The notes: generated by a model not told the origin, from the letters alone. A stretch of 57,655 nucleotides of DNA from Planctomycetota bacterium (GCA_021413735.1 JAIOPV010000111.1:1-57655), one strand, 5' to 3'. Numbered from the stretch's first letter, positions 8,550 through 17,109 are shown. Program-made: numbers and translations.

Positions 8550-8583
8550 CCTGTCCACCGTGTATGGAAGTATAAGTGACAGG
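8550..8583 (-). promoter_or_regulatory. Candidate lexA promoter and operator region
   Basis: On the minus strand a TATACT -10-like box covers 8569-8574. It is bracketed by an inverted repeat cctgtc (8550-8555) ... gacagg (8578-8583) with a 22-nt spacer. The -35 is poor. Overlap of a palindrome with the -10 is what a LexA-autoregulated promoter would look like, but it is not a known SOS-box consensus. Confidence 0.3.
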
Positions 8584-8664
8584 TGTACAGAAAGAAAGAG
8601 AGAAATTCCCCAAAATGGCCAGTTTCGTGTAGGATTCCACAAGTCGAGAAGGTCGAAATGTCTC

Positions 8665-8738
8665 GCGAGCCACGGGTTTTATCCCCATGGTGTTGGCTAT
8701 CACGAGCGGAGACCACGGGGATAAACCCCGTGGCTCGC
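8665..8738. repeat. Family B palindrome (copy 2)
   Basis: gcgagccacgggttttatcc at 8665 pairs with ggataaaccccgtggctcgc ending at 8738. The copy ends 12 nt before the chosen GTG start of trpD, so it occupies the normal position of the trpD leader. Confidence 0.75.
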
Positions 8739-8750
8739 CGGGGGTGTTGT

Positions 8751-9773
8751 GTGGAGCAGACGTCACCAAGTTGGTTTGCTGAGTTGTTCCCGTTGCTGCT
8801 TACCGGGCAGGATTTGCCGGCTGGCCGTGCCACGGAAGCCGTGCGCGATCTCGTTGCGGGGCGTGTCGATGACGCTCGCGGAGCTGCGTTCCTCACTGCT
8901 CTGCGCATGAAGGGCGAGACGGCTGACGAAATCGCGGCAGCCGCGATCGTCTTGCGTGAGCAGATGGTTCGCCTTGTACCGGTGTCAGGCCCGGTGCTGG
9001 ACACATGCGGCACGGGCGGCGACGACAGCGGCACCTTCAACATCAGCACGGCGGCGGGGCTTGTGGCGGCGGGTGCGGGCGTTCCGGTGGTGAAGCATGG
9101 TGGCCGTGCTGTGTCGAGCAAGTCCGGCAGCGCCGATGTGTTGCGTGAGCTTGGCGTGCCGATCGAAGCGGGTGTGGAGTGGGCGCAGAAGTGTCTCGAC
9201 CGGGTGGGTTTCGCGTTCTGTTACGCACCGCAGTTTCATCGTGGCATGGCACACGTCGCGGACCTTCGCCGCAAACTTGGCGTGCGTACGATCTTCAACT
9301 TGCTGGGCCCGTTGGCGAATCCGGCGACCGCTCCGTATCAGTTGCTTGGTGTGGGGAAGCCAGACCTGCTCGACCCGTTGGCGGGTGCGTTGGCGTCGCT
9401 GGGCACGCGGCAATCGGTTTTGGTGTGCAGTTTCGATGGACTCGACGAGGTGAGTTTGTCGGCTCCGACGATGGTGCGAGTGGTTCGCGGTGAGGAGTAC
9501 GAAACGCGCGAGTGGAACCCTGACGAGTTTGGGTTGGGTGCTGTGTCGTTGCGTTCGATCAAGGCGTCGAATCCGACGGAGAGTGCTGCGATTATTCGGG
9601 GGGTGCTGAACGGCGCTGACGGCCCGGCACGTCGCATCGTGTTGGCGAACGCAGCTGCGGCGTTGTGGGCAGCGGAGGCTGTGAAGACGTTGAAGGAAGG
9701 CGTGGAGTTGGCCGATGCCGCGTTGAAGACCGGCAAGGCAAGGGCAGTATTGGAAGGGCTTATCAAGGGGTGA
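8751..9773 (+). CDS. trpD: Anthranilate phosphoribosyltransferase
   Basis: A 340-residue TrpD, second step of tryptophan synthesis (anthranilate + PRPP to phosphoribosyl-anthranilate). Visible: the CGTGGDDSGTFNISTAAG PRPP/Mg loop, the KHGGRAVSSKSGSADVL segment and FAPQFH-type anthranilate site as FCYAPQFHRGM. GTG 8751 gives the standard length; the frame is open further upstream only because it reads through the family B palindrome. It is monocistronic and 39 kb from trpE, so the trp genes here are scattered. Confidence 0.93.
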   Translation: MEQTSPSWFAELFPLLLTGQDLPAGRATEAVRDLVAGRVDDARGAAFLTALRMKGETADEIAAAAIVLREQMVRLVPVSGPVLDTCGTGGDDSGTFNISTAAGLVAAGAGVPVVKHGGRAVSSKSGSADVLRELGVPIEAGVEWAQKCLDRVGFAFCYAPQFHRGMAHVADLRRKLGVRTIFNLLGPLANPATAPYQLLGVGKPDLLDPLAGALASLGTRQSVLVCSFDGLDEVSLSAPTMVRVVRGEEYETREWNPDEFGLGAVSLRSIKASNPTESAAIIRGVLNGADGPARRIVLANAAAALWAAEAVKTLKEGVELADAALKTGKARAVLEGLIKG

Positions 9774-9774
9774 T

Positions 9775-9822
9775 GCGAAGTCGCAAGCGGCTTCCAGCGA
9801 TTGGGTCCGCTTGCGACTTCGC
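9775..9822. terminator. 16-bp perfect hairpin between convergent trpD and CAP genes
   Basis: gcgaagtcgcaagcgg (9775-9790) pairs perfectly with 9807-9822 over a 16-nt loop. Placed between two convergent stop codons, it probably works as a bidirectional terminator. It shares its core with the palindrome at 192-230. Confidence 0.6.
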
Positions 9823-9834
9823 GGTCTCACCAGA

Positions 9835-10452
9835 TCACCGGACGAACAGGTGCATGTAACGCTTGCCGTCGCGGCCGGTCACATACGCTGCGCCGCCATA
9901 CGTGTAGTTCTCGTACACACAGCAACTCATCCAGCCGTAACTCGCCGGATACGCGGCACACCCAGCGGAACTCGCGGACGTCCCGGCGGGCACGAACGAG
10001 AAGTCGTTCGAGGTGTGGCCGAACAACCCGTTGGTTGCCCGGAACTGGGCACACGCTCGTGCCGCATGCGTCAAACCTTCATCACGCACGAACGGTCGCA
10101 GCCCGCGGGATGCCCGCTTCGCGTTCACCTCATCGAGCCCGTCGCCAGCAAACCCGTCGGCGGGAACGATGGCCGCTTCCGGGAAGTTCGATGTGCCCAC
10201 GACAGGAGTGTAGCCGCTGACGTACTCGACGGCAGACGTTCCGGTTGGGGTGGCATTGGTGAGGACGCCACTGGTGGACATCAGAAGCGTTGGTGTGACA
10301 GGCGACGACTGCGCCACGGGCTGGTAAGAGGGTTGGGCGACCGGACGGTAAGCGGGCTGGTAAGAGGGTTGAGAGCGACGGAGTGGACCAGCTTCCGAGC
10401 CGGTCGCGATGGTCGCCAGGGCGAGAGCGGACAGGAGTAAACGACACCGCAT
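9835..10452 (-). CDS. Secreted CAP (SCP/PR-1)-like domain protein
   Basis: A 205-residue exported protein. A signal peptide (MRCRLLLSALALATIATGSE) is followed by a Tyr/Pro/Gln-rich linker with repeats of SYQP and YRPVAQ (about residues 29-50). The C-terminal half carries LDEVNAKRASRGLRPFVRDE and LTHAARACAQFRA then LFGHTSN, the pattern of bacterial CAP-superfamily proteins. Four cysteines near the C-terminus could form disulphides. The substrate is unknown. The first codon of the open frame is TTG; I use ATG 10452 with gagg upstream. It is convergent with trpD and divergent from the next gene. Confidence 0.7.
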   Translation of the reverse strand: MRCRLLLSALALATIATGSEAGPLRRSQPSYQPAYRPVAQPSYQPVAQSSPVTPTLLMSTSGVLTNATPTGTSAVEYVSGYTPVVGTSNFPEAAIVPADGFAGDGLDEVNAKRASRGLRPFVRDEGLTHAARACAQFRATNGLFGHTSNDFSFVPAGTSASSAGCAAYPASYGWMSCCVYENYTYGGAAYVTGRDGKRYMHLFVR

Positions 10453-10676
10453 CAAGAAACCTCGTCATGGTGAGGGCGAAAGGGCGACCAAACCGTGTTA
10501 TCGGACGTGTCCCGCAACGTCACCGGTTATCGAAGCTTGCTGAAACGGTTCCCCGTGCGTGCGCGTGTGAGGGGGGCAAGACATTTCGAGGTTGACACGA
10601 GCAAGCGAGATTGGAATACCAGCCACCCAAATAGCCACAAACACTCCGCGTAATTACGCCAACTTCGGGGGCGGTC

Positions 10677-11525
10677 GTGGGTCGTGCCGCTTTCCTCACG
10701 CTCACCACTCTCGTCGGACTCGTCGCAGGATGTACGGCAGTCAGTCAGAAAGCGGCCACGCTCGAAAACTCCATCGTCTTCCAGCCACAACCACACCCCG
10801 CCGGCGACTGGACTCTCGACCCACGGGTCGAAGATGTCTGGATCGACTCGACCGACGGCGTTCGGCTGCACGGCTGGTTCGCTGATCGCTTGCTCAAGAA
10901 GAGGCCGCCGGGGCCGGGGGAGGTTGTGCTGTTCACCCACGGCAACGGTGGAAACGTTACCGCACGGCGACACGTCATCGAGCTGTTCCGCGACAAAATG
11001 GACGCAACCGTGCTGGTGTTCGACTATCGTGGCTATGGTCGCAGCGGAGGTAAGCCGACGGAAACCGGCGTACTCGAAGACGCTCGGGCGGCTCGTCGCT
11101 GGCTTGCGGCTCACACGGGCGTCCGCGAAGCCGACATCATTCTCGCGGGGCATTCGCTCGGTGGCGGTGTCGCGGTCGATCTCGCTGCGAAAGACGGTGC
11201 CCGTGCGTTGATCCTCGAAGGCACGTTCACTAACCTCCCCGATGTCGCTGCGAGCATCGTCCCGCTGCTTCCGGTGCGGATGGTGATGCAAACGAGCCTC
11301 AACTCAGTCGAGAAGATTCAGGCGTATCACGGACCGTTGCTGCAAGTTCACGGCGACGCTGACGAAATTGTGCCGTATCGCCTCGGTGTGAAGTTGTTCA
11401 ATGCCGCGAACGAGCCGAAACAGTTCGTCACGATTCCCGGTGGCGACCACAACCACCATTACACGCCCGAATACATCGCCACGCTCGACAAGTTCCTGAG
11501 TTCGCTTCCCCCAAAGGCTCAGTAG
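10677..11525 (+). CDS. Lipoprotein alpha/beta hydrolase
   Basis: A 282-residue serine hydrolase. The start is GTG 10677. The N-terminus is a lipoprotein signal (LTTLVGLVAGC), so it should be anchored to a membrane through a cysteine near residue 19. The fold motifs follow: oxyanion HGNGGNV, strand FDYRGYGRSGG, nucleophile elbow AGHSLGGGVA, acid in HGDADEIVPY and histidine in PGGDHNHHY. This matches the BEM46/ABHD13-like group of small esterases. A TTGACA element at 10592-10597 may be its -35 box, but the -10 is poor. A strong hairpin follows the stop codon. Confidence 0.85.
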   Translation: MGRAAFLTLTTLVGLVAGCTAVSQKAATLENSIVFQPQPHPAGDWTLDPRVEDVWIDSTDGVRLHGWFADRLLKKRPPGPGEVVLFTHGNGGNVTARRHVIELFRDKMDATVLVFDYRGYGRSGGKPTETGVLEDARAARRWLAAHTGVREADIILAGHSLGGGVAVDLAAKDGARALILEGTFTNLPDVAASIVPLLPVRMVMQTSLNSVEKIQAYHGPLLQVHGDADEIVPYRLGVKLFNAANEPKQFVTIPGGDHNHHYTPEYIATLDKFLSSLPPKAQ

Positions 11526-11526
11526 A

Positions 11527-11586
11527 GTCCGAGCCCGAGCGCCAGCGAGGTAGCTGGGGAGTCCTCGCTGGCGCTCGGGCTCGGAC
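11527..11586 (+). terminator. Strong 24-bp hairpin after the hydrolase gene
   Basis: gtccgagcccgagcgccagc starts the left arm (11527-11550), perfectly repeated inverted at 11563-11586, 1 nt after the stop codon. It has no T run. The 'gagcccgagcgccagcgagg' phrase is typical of dispersed palindromes, so it may be both repeat and terminator. Confidence 0.6.
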
Positions 11587-11646
11587 CGAATACGAATCAC
11601 CCGGATGGCGTAAGATATCAGCAACTTCCTTCACAATGGGGTCGCG

Positions 11647-12096
11647 ATGCGTGCGGTGTTGCAGCGAGTCCGGCAAGCGAAGGTCACGGTGAGCGGTGAG
11701 GTCGTTGGCGAGATCGCGGCCGGCTGGCTCGTGCTGCTCGGCGTCGCGCCCCCTGACACGCAAAAGCAAGTTGATTGGCTTGCGGAAAAGGTCGCGAATT
11801 TGCGGGCGTTCAACGACCCCGATGGAAAGATGAATCTATCGGTGCAGGATGTGCGAGGCTCGGTGCTGGTCGTGAGCCAGTTCACGCTTTACGGCGACTG
11901 CCTGAAGGGTCGGCGGCCGGGGTTCACGGGTGCCGCACATCCACCGATCGCGGAACCGCTGTATGAGGCGTTCGCGACGGCGTTGAAGATGCTGGGCGTG
12001 CCGGTCGCAACGGGCCGCTTCGGTGCCGACATGCAGGTCGAACTGCTGAACGACGGCCCCGTCACATTCGTGATCGACACGCCAACTACGATTTGA
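11647..12096 (+). CDS. dtd: D-aminoacyl-tRNA deacylase
   Basis: A 149-residue DTD, which hydrolyses D-aminoacyl-tRNA (and Gly-tRNA-Ala) to keep D-residues out of proteins. It starts [15 protein letters not shown], has the cross-subunit SQFTLYGD motif and a C-terminal [10 protein letters not shown], here with an extra Asp where the classic motif is NxGPVT. Length and motif order are standard. ATG 11647. It is followed by a 123-nt gap with a TTGACA at 12110-12115 that may serve the next gene. Confidence 0.93.
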   Translation: MRAVLQRVRQAKVTVSGEVVGEIAAGWLVLLGVAPPDTQKQVDWLAEKVANLRAFNDPDGKMNLSVQDVRGSVLVVSQFTLYGDCLKGRRPGFTGAAHPPIAEPLYEAFATALKMLGVPVATGRFGADMQVELLNDGPVTFVIDTPTTI

Positions 12097-12219
12097 GCCG
12101 CTTTTTGCCTTGACACGAAGCCGTCCGGAGCCGATCCTTAACCATCAGACGAGTTTCCCGCCGCTTGCTGCCTCTTCCCGCCTCGTATTCCTGCCTCCAC
12201 CCCGCACGGGGACACTGCC

Positions 12220-13539
12220 ATGCTCGATCTTCAAACTGGTTCCACTACCGATTGCACCGGCGTCTCACGACGCACATTCCTTCGCGTCGGCGGTCTGAGC
12301 GCCTTCGGCCTCGGTCTACCGCAATACCTGCAAGCACGGGCGCAAACGCCTGCCGCTCCCGTGAAGGCCAAACGCTGCATTCTGATGTGGATGCAAGGCG
12401 GCCCGTCGCACATCGACACGTTCGACCCCAAGCCCGACGCTCCCGCCGAGATTCGCGGTGAGTTCGGCACCGTGCCAACCACACTGCCAGGCGTTCGCTT
12501 CTGCGATCCGCTGCCGATGCTCGCGAAACAAACCGACAAACTCGCCATCATCCGCGGGCACGACCCGAAGAACGGTTCGCACGGCGTCGCCGACCATCTC
12601 ATGATGAGCGGGCACAAGTTCAACGCATCGCTGCCATTCCCGTGCTTCGGATCGGTCGTCGCCAAGGAACGCGGCTACGAACGCGGAATGTTGCCGTTCG
12701 TGCAACTCGGCAAGAGCATCGATCGCCGGTTCAACGGCGGCGTCGCAGGCTTCCTCGGGGATGAGTTCAACCCATTCGAAGTACCTGACGACGCCAGTTC
12801 GCCGACGTTCAAGGTGCGTGACCTCGCCATTACGGGCGACTCCGAGCGCATCAGGCTCGATCGTCGCTATGCGATGCTCGCCGACCTGGAGAACTACCAG
12901 AAGAACACGGAATCCTCGGGCGTCGAAAAGGCACGCGACGAATTCTACGAGAAGGCTCACGGCATCATCACCGGGCCGAACGCGAAGAAGGCATTCGATC
13001 TGTCGCAGGAATCGGAGAAGACCCGCGAGCGTTACGGCAAGAACTCGCTCGGGCAGGGTTGCTTGCTGGCTCGTCGGCTGGTCGAAAGCGGCGTGCAATT
13101 CGTCACCGTGACCGACGGCGGTTGGGACACGCACACCAACAACTTCCGCAGCCTAAAGGATCGGTTGTTGCCGCGAGTGGATCGTGGGTTGTCGGCGCTC
13201 GTCGAAGACCTGAGCACACGCGGCTTGCTGGACGATACGCTTGTCGTGTGGTTCGGCGACTTCGGTCGCACGCCGAAGGTGAACCCGACGGCGGGCCGCG
13301 ATCACTGGAGCACGTCGGGCGTTGCCGTGATGGCCGGTGGCGGGCTGAAGGTTGGTCAGGTTGTGGGTGCAACGAACTCGTTGGCCGAGTATGTGACCGA
13401 CAATCCGGTTGGCCCGCAGGACATCGCCGCGACGATCTATCACGTGATGGGCGTGCCGCTGCACACATGGTACAAGGCACAGGACGGTCGCCCGATCGAG
13501 TTGTGCCCCGAAGGGAAGCCGGTCAAGCAATTGATTTGA
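12220..13539 (+). CDS. DUF1501 family protein (Tat-exported sulfatase-fold)
   Basis: A 439-residue DUF1501 protein, a family of sulfatase/alkaline-phosphatase fold greatly expanded in Planctomycetes. The N-terminus has a twin-arginine signal (SRRTFLRVGGLSAFGLGL). Conserved pieces are ILMWMQGGPSHIDTFDPKP, HGVADHLMMSGH, TVTDGGWDTHTNNF, VVWFGDFGRTPKVN and GRDHW. The role is unknown; in this group DUF1501 genes usually follow a DUF1549/DUF1553 cytochrome-type gene, but none is next to this one. ATG 12220 is preceded by a gggga site. Confidence 0.93.
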   Translation: MLDLQTGSTTDCTGVSRRTFLRVGGLSAFGLGLPQYLQARAQTPAAPVKAKRCILMWMQGGPSHIDTFDPKPDAPAEIRGEFGTVPTTLPGVRFCDPLPMLAKQTDKLAIIRGHDPKNGSHGVADHLMMSGHKFNASLPFPCFGSVVAKERGYERGMLPFVQLGKSIDRRFNGGVAGFLGDEFNPFEVPDDASSPTFKVRDLAITGDSERIRLDRRYAMLADLENYQKNTESSGVEKARDEFYEKAHGIITGPNAKKAFDLSQESEKTRERYGKNSLGQGCLLARRLVESGVQFVTVTDGGWDTHTNNFRSLKDRLLPRVDRGLSALVEDLSTRGLLDDTLVVWFGDFGRTPKVNPTAGRDHWSTSGVAVMAGGGLKVGQVVGATNSLAEYVTDNPVGPQDIAATIYHVMGVPLHTWYKAQDGRPIELCPEGKPVKQLI

Positions 13540-13571
13540 TCGCCGTTTGCGGCTTTGCAATCGAATAAGCA

Positions 13572-13603
13572 GAAAGCCCACCGGGGTAAATCGGTGGGCT
13601 TTC
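13572..13603 (+). terminator. Rho-independent-type terminator after the DUF1501 gene
   Basis: gaaagcccaccg (13572-13583) pairs with cggtgggctttc (13592-13603), 33 nt after the stop codon. The A-run before and T-run within the right arm fit a bidirectional terminator. Confidence 0.75.
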
Positions 13604-13660
13604 GCGTTTGTCGGCTGAGTTGGCGTTTACCACAAGACCTGAGACGCGGAAGGCTCACGG

Positions 13661-13760
13661 CACCGCCGGGAAATATCCCAATTGGTTTATAGCGGAACCA
13701 CGATTTGTGGGGTTGCTCCAGACCGCTATAAACCAATTGGGATATTTCCCGAAAGCGGTG
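13661..13760. repeat. 100-bp palindromic element with 29-bp perfect arms
   Basis: Arms 13667-13695 and 13723-13751 are perfect inverted copies; they start cgggaaatatcccaattggt. Outer caccg/cggtg bases extend the pairing. The arms are AT-rich compared with the flanks. It lies between the convergent DUF1501 and five-repeat genes and resembles a non-autonomous mobile element. The rest of the gap (13761-13866) shows nothing. Confidence 0.75.
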
Positions 13761-13866
13761 CTGGAACAGCCTTCCCCGAGACGCACGACAAGCCAAGTGC
13801 TCGGGCGACGCAACATCGCCCTGCTGCAACGCAGCGAGCTAAACTCACCAACTCAACCGACAAGTC

Positions 13867-14895
13867 TCACTGTTTCGGAAGCACGGCGATCGAGCCTGTT
13901 TCGCTGATGAAGATCAGGTGACCGGTGCGGTTGTCCTCGAACACCTCGACCCCGTACTTCGTCGCCCTGTCGAACTCTTTCACGCCGCCCTTGCGAGCCT
14001 TCAACGCCATCGCGCTCTTCCAGGTCACGCCCTTCGCGCCAGCTTTGAACGTCGCTGGCTTCGGAGCCGTGGAAATGGACCCGGCTTCCGTGATGTAAAG
14101 GAGCTGGTCGCCAGCGTTCGGATCCGAGAATACCTCAACGCCGATCCGCTTGGTCTTGTCCGTGAAGTCAGGCTCGTTCGCACCGCGAACTTTCAGAACC
14201 AAACCGTACTCCGTCTTCGGGGGAGCAATCTTCTTGGGATCGGGAGCTGTTGCGGGAGCTTTGCCAGCCGCAATGGCACCAACGTCGGTGATGTAGATCA
14301 GGTCGCCGGTGTTCTCGTCCTTGAACACCTCCAACCCGACCCGCTTGGCGTTCTGGAAATTGTCCTGTTCAGGAGCGCGGACTTTCGGCTCCAAAGCGTG
14401 GTGCCACTTCGGCCCCTTGGTGCTGACCAAAGTCCCCGGAACCGGCGCGAACGCCAGCGACCCCGTCTCGCAGACGTAGAGCAACTGGTTCGAGCGTTCA
14501 TCTTTGAACAGCTCGATGCCGAATTTCTTCGTCTTGGCGGTGAACTCGGGCTCGCCGGCCTTTCGCACCGACATATCGTGAGCGGTCATCCACTCGCACT
14601 TCTTGTCGCGGAGATCGGTCTTGGGGAACACTGCGATGGAACCCGTCTCGCTGATTCCAATGTCCGCTTTCGTGGTTTCGTCCTGAAACACCTCGATGCC
14701 GATCTTGACCGCTTTGACCCAGTCGGTTTCCCCACCCGGACGGACCTTCAAGTCGTGTCCGTAGATGAACTTGGGTGGAGGCGGGCCTTTATCCTTCTCC
14801 TTGTCGCCTTGAGCAACGACCCGGTCTGTCGAGCCGAACGTGACCACGAACCCGGCTGTCAGGGCGAGTAGCCCGACCGCAAACCGCTTTCGCAT
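13867..14895 (-). CDS. Secreted protein of five ~60-residue repeats, function unknown
   Basis: A 342-residue protein starting at ATG 14895 with a signal peptide (residues 1-29, ending RVVAQ). The rest is five tandem copies of one module. Each has a basic strand (LKVR), then KKFGIELFKD-like residues and closes with ISETGSIAVFP-like residues. The central Phe falls at 70, 130, 191, 256 and 319, so the period is 60-66. Copies two to five contain a D-N/R-x-(T)G-x-L-(I/L) turn followed by YI. Repeats one and five are the best preserved. I do not recognise a named domain. A repeated all-beta fold, possibly a propeller or solenoid, is inference. Confidence 0.8.
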   Translation of the reverse strand: MRKRFAVGLLALTAGFVVTFGSTDRVVAQGDKEKDKGPPPPKFIYGHDLKVRPGGETDWVKAVKIGIEVFQDETTKADIGISETGSIAVFPKTDLRDKKCEWMTAHDMSVRKAGEPEFTAKTKKFGIELFKDERSNQLLYVCETGSLAFAPVPGTLVSTKGPKWHHALEPKVRAPEQDNFQNAKRVGLEVFKDENTGDLIYITDVGAIAAGKAPATAPDPKKIAPPKTEYGLVLKVRGANEPDFTDKTKRIGVEVFSDPNAGDQLLYITEAGSISTAPKPATFKAGAKGVTWKSAMALKARKGGVKEFDRATKYGVEVFEDNRTGHLIFISETGSIAVLPKQ

Positions 14896-15005
14896 GGCAA
14901 CCTCTGGGGTGATTCGAGAGCCGGCCGGCCGAGCAGGCCGCCAACTGAACATAGTGCGACGAGTTTGGACGACTCTGCTAACAGCATAGTCCGCATTCTT
15001 TGTGG

Positions 15006-15178
15006 TGTTAAGTGTTTAGTGTTTCGTGTTTGGTGTTTCGCGTCTAACGTCTGGTGGGGTTGTGCGGAGAGCGTGGTTGGTTTCGCAGGACCCTCCCCAA
15101 ACCCTCCCCCTGAAGTTGGAGGGCTTTCTCCGGCTCTCATTCCCTCTGAGGAAGGGGTTGGGGTTAGGTTCTTCCTTG
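15006..15178. other. Intergenic low-complexity and weak inverted repeat
   Basis: Between the divergent five-repeat protein and the kinase relic. 15006-15045 repeats gtgttt at short intervals. 15089-15178 carries ccctccccaaaccctccccc-like and ggggttggggttagg-like C- and G-rich stretches that can pair loosely. No gene or clear promoter was seen. Confidence 0.4.
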
Positions 15179-15242
15179 CCGCGTCTGTCGAGCGATCGCA
15201 AAATAACGTGGTCCAATCAAACTCTTAATTCGGGGCGTTGTG

Positions 15243-16266
15243 ATGCTTGCCCACGTCGTTGTGTGCCCCGCCTGCGATGCCTCATTCAAGGGCGAGTCTT
15301 CGCTCACAGAGGGTGCTGCCGTCGCGAAATGCCCCAAATGCGGCGAAGCGGTTTCGCTGAACGCCGCCGACGCCACGTCTGCGTCCGAAGCTTCGCCGTC
15401 TGAGTTTCCGGAAACGGCGTCGGTTGTCGCTGGTGTCGGTGCAAGCGATGCACCCACGGACGGCACCCTCGCCGCGCCGTCCGGACCGCCATCCTCGGCC
15501 GAGTATCCGTTCCTGGCAGCTCCGCAGAAGCCCGATGAACTCGGTCGGCTCGGACAGTATCGCGTTCTTGGAGTGCTGGGTGCTGGCGGAATGGGGGTGG
15601 TCTTCCGTGCTGAAGACCCCGTGTTGCGTCGGCAAATCGCGTTGAAGGTGATGCTTCCGCAATATGCGAGTCACCCCGCCGCGAAGGCTCGGTTTCTCCG
15701 AGAAGCTCGCTCACAAGCGGCGGTCGAACACAACCATATCATCGCCATTTATCAGGTCGCTGAAGAACGCGACATCGCTTACATCACGATGCCGTTCTTG
15801 AAGGGGCAAACGCTCGCCGACGCTCTCAAGGCGAATCCGAATGTGCCCGTTGGTGAGGCCGTGCGAATTGCTCGCGAGATGGCCGAAGGGCTTGCCGCTG
15901 CTCACGAGAACGGACTGAAGATCACAAAAAGCTGACAGCCCTCACGCTCTCCGGCACGCGGGTCAGCGACTTTGGGTTAGCCCATTTAGCCAAGTTGACC
16001 GATCTCAAGTTTCTCGACTGAGCAACACTCAGGTGAGCGATGCGGGTTTGGTCAACTTCAAAGATTGCAAGAATCTGACAGACCTTCTGCTGGCAGCCCC
16101 CCGAGTCACCGACGCGGGCTTGGCATATTTCAAGGACTGTAAACGCCTGACACTCCTTGACGTGCGGAAGACAAAGGTCACGGCGGCGATTGTCGCTGAG
16201 TTCGTGAAAGCCTTGCCACAGTGCAAGATCGAATGGGACGGCGTGATCGAGCCAAAGCCGAAATAG
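15243..16266 (+). pseudogene. Broken Ser/Thr kinase with leucine-rich repeats
   Basis: From ATG 15243 the frame encodes a CPACDASF / CPKCGEAV zinc ribbon, a linker, then kinase subdomains I-V: GAGGMGVVFRAED, the lysine in IALKVMLPQ, and EMAEGLAAAHENGL. The next expected motif, HRDIKPxN, is missing. The text jumps to leucine-rich repeats in another frame (KLTALTLSGTRVSDFGLAHL), and the kinase frame stops at 15933-15935. A second break is a lost C near 16017 that turns expected DLSNTQVSDAG into a stop. The last LRR part (NTQVSDAGLVNFKDCKNLTD onward, ending GVIEPKPK) is open to 16266. So one large internal deletion and one 1-nt deletion inactivate it. Confidence 0.8.
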
Positions 16267-16296
16267 CCGCAAGTCTCCCGAGTTGACCCACAGTTG

Positions 16297-16548
16297 TCTT
16301 GACCCCGAATGGGGTCGGACAACATAGCCCGGGGCAAGACCGCGAAGCGGTCGCCGCCCCGGGACCAACCACCCAAACACCTGCACTCTGAAAGAGTGCG
16401 ACACAAACGCTCGCAACTCCCCCGGTGGGCAATGGTCGTTGTCCCACCCTTTCGGGGTGGATCATGGGGGTTGGGCTGGTCCTGGGGCGGCGCCTTCGGC
16501 TTGCCCCAGGCTATGTTGTCCCGCCCCTTCAGGGCGAAGACATCAGAC
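16297..16548. repeat. Family C palindromic element (copy 1)
   Basis: A long imperfect palindrome: gaccccgaatggggtcggac and 'acaacatagcccggggcaag' on the left, and 'ccaggctatgttgtcccgcc' on the right. Internal small hairpins (ctgcactctgaaagagtgcg) are present. Copies lie at 54534-54778 and 57363-57513. Open frames here are artefacts of the repeat. It follows directly on the kinase relic. Confidence 0.75.
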
Positions 16549-16664
16549 CGTAGCACTTCTGAGGAGATGGCCTCTCCACTTTCGATCGCTTGCCGCAAAG
16601 TCATCTTCCTAAAACGGATGCGACCGGGCACTTCGTTATAACGATCATTCTTCCGGACAGGTGA

Positions 16665-16768
16665 CATGGTTCCGGGTCTGAAATCATGGTTCCGGGTCTG
16701 AAATCATGGTTCCGGACGTGAATCGTTCGTTTCCGGAGGCGAATGACATGGTTCCGGCTCTGAATCAG
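16665..16768. repeat. 20-bp tandem repeat array (about 5 units)
   Basis: catggttccgggtctgaaat occurs exactly at 16665 and 16685, then degrades in further units at 16705, about 16725, about 16747 and a last partial one. There are no spacers, so it is not CRISPR. It lies 340 nt upstream of the secretin start. Nothing gene-like was seen from 16769 to 17109 apart from the secretin leader. Confidence 0.75.
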
Positions 16769-17109
16769 ATGGTTCCGGGTGTGGGGTGTGCGTGTCGTCC
16801 GGAACCAATGAGAAGCGCGAGGAGCGCTTGACAATTCCATCTCGTTGCAAACACGTCACGTGTAGGTCGGTCGCGGAAACTTGAGCCGAAATGACTTGAC
16901 CCCAATTTCATACTTCGCTATTTGGCCCCCGCTTTCTCACACACTCTCGACGCGGGGGCTCACGGCCCCGGTCGATGCGCGTCTTCGCTACCGGGTTAGC
17001 GCAGACTCTCCGCATCGCGCCGGCCGCCGGGCAATCACAACCATACGGCATCGGGGGATGTCGGTTGCTGCTTGCGGTGCGGGCTTCGAGCGAAGGGGAA
17101 GGAGGCTAC

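Noticed and set aside
16665-16768. Tandem 20-bp units as a CRISPR array
   Set aside because: Units are directly adjacent with no spacers, and no cas gene is near.
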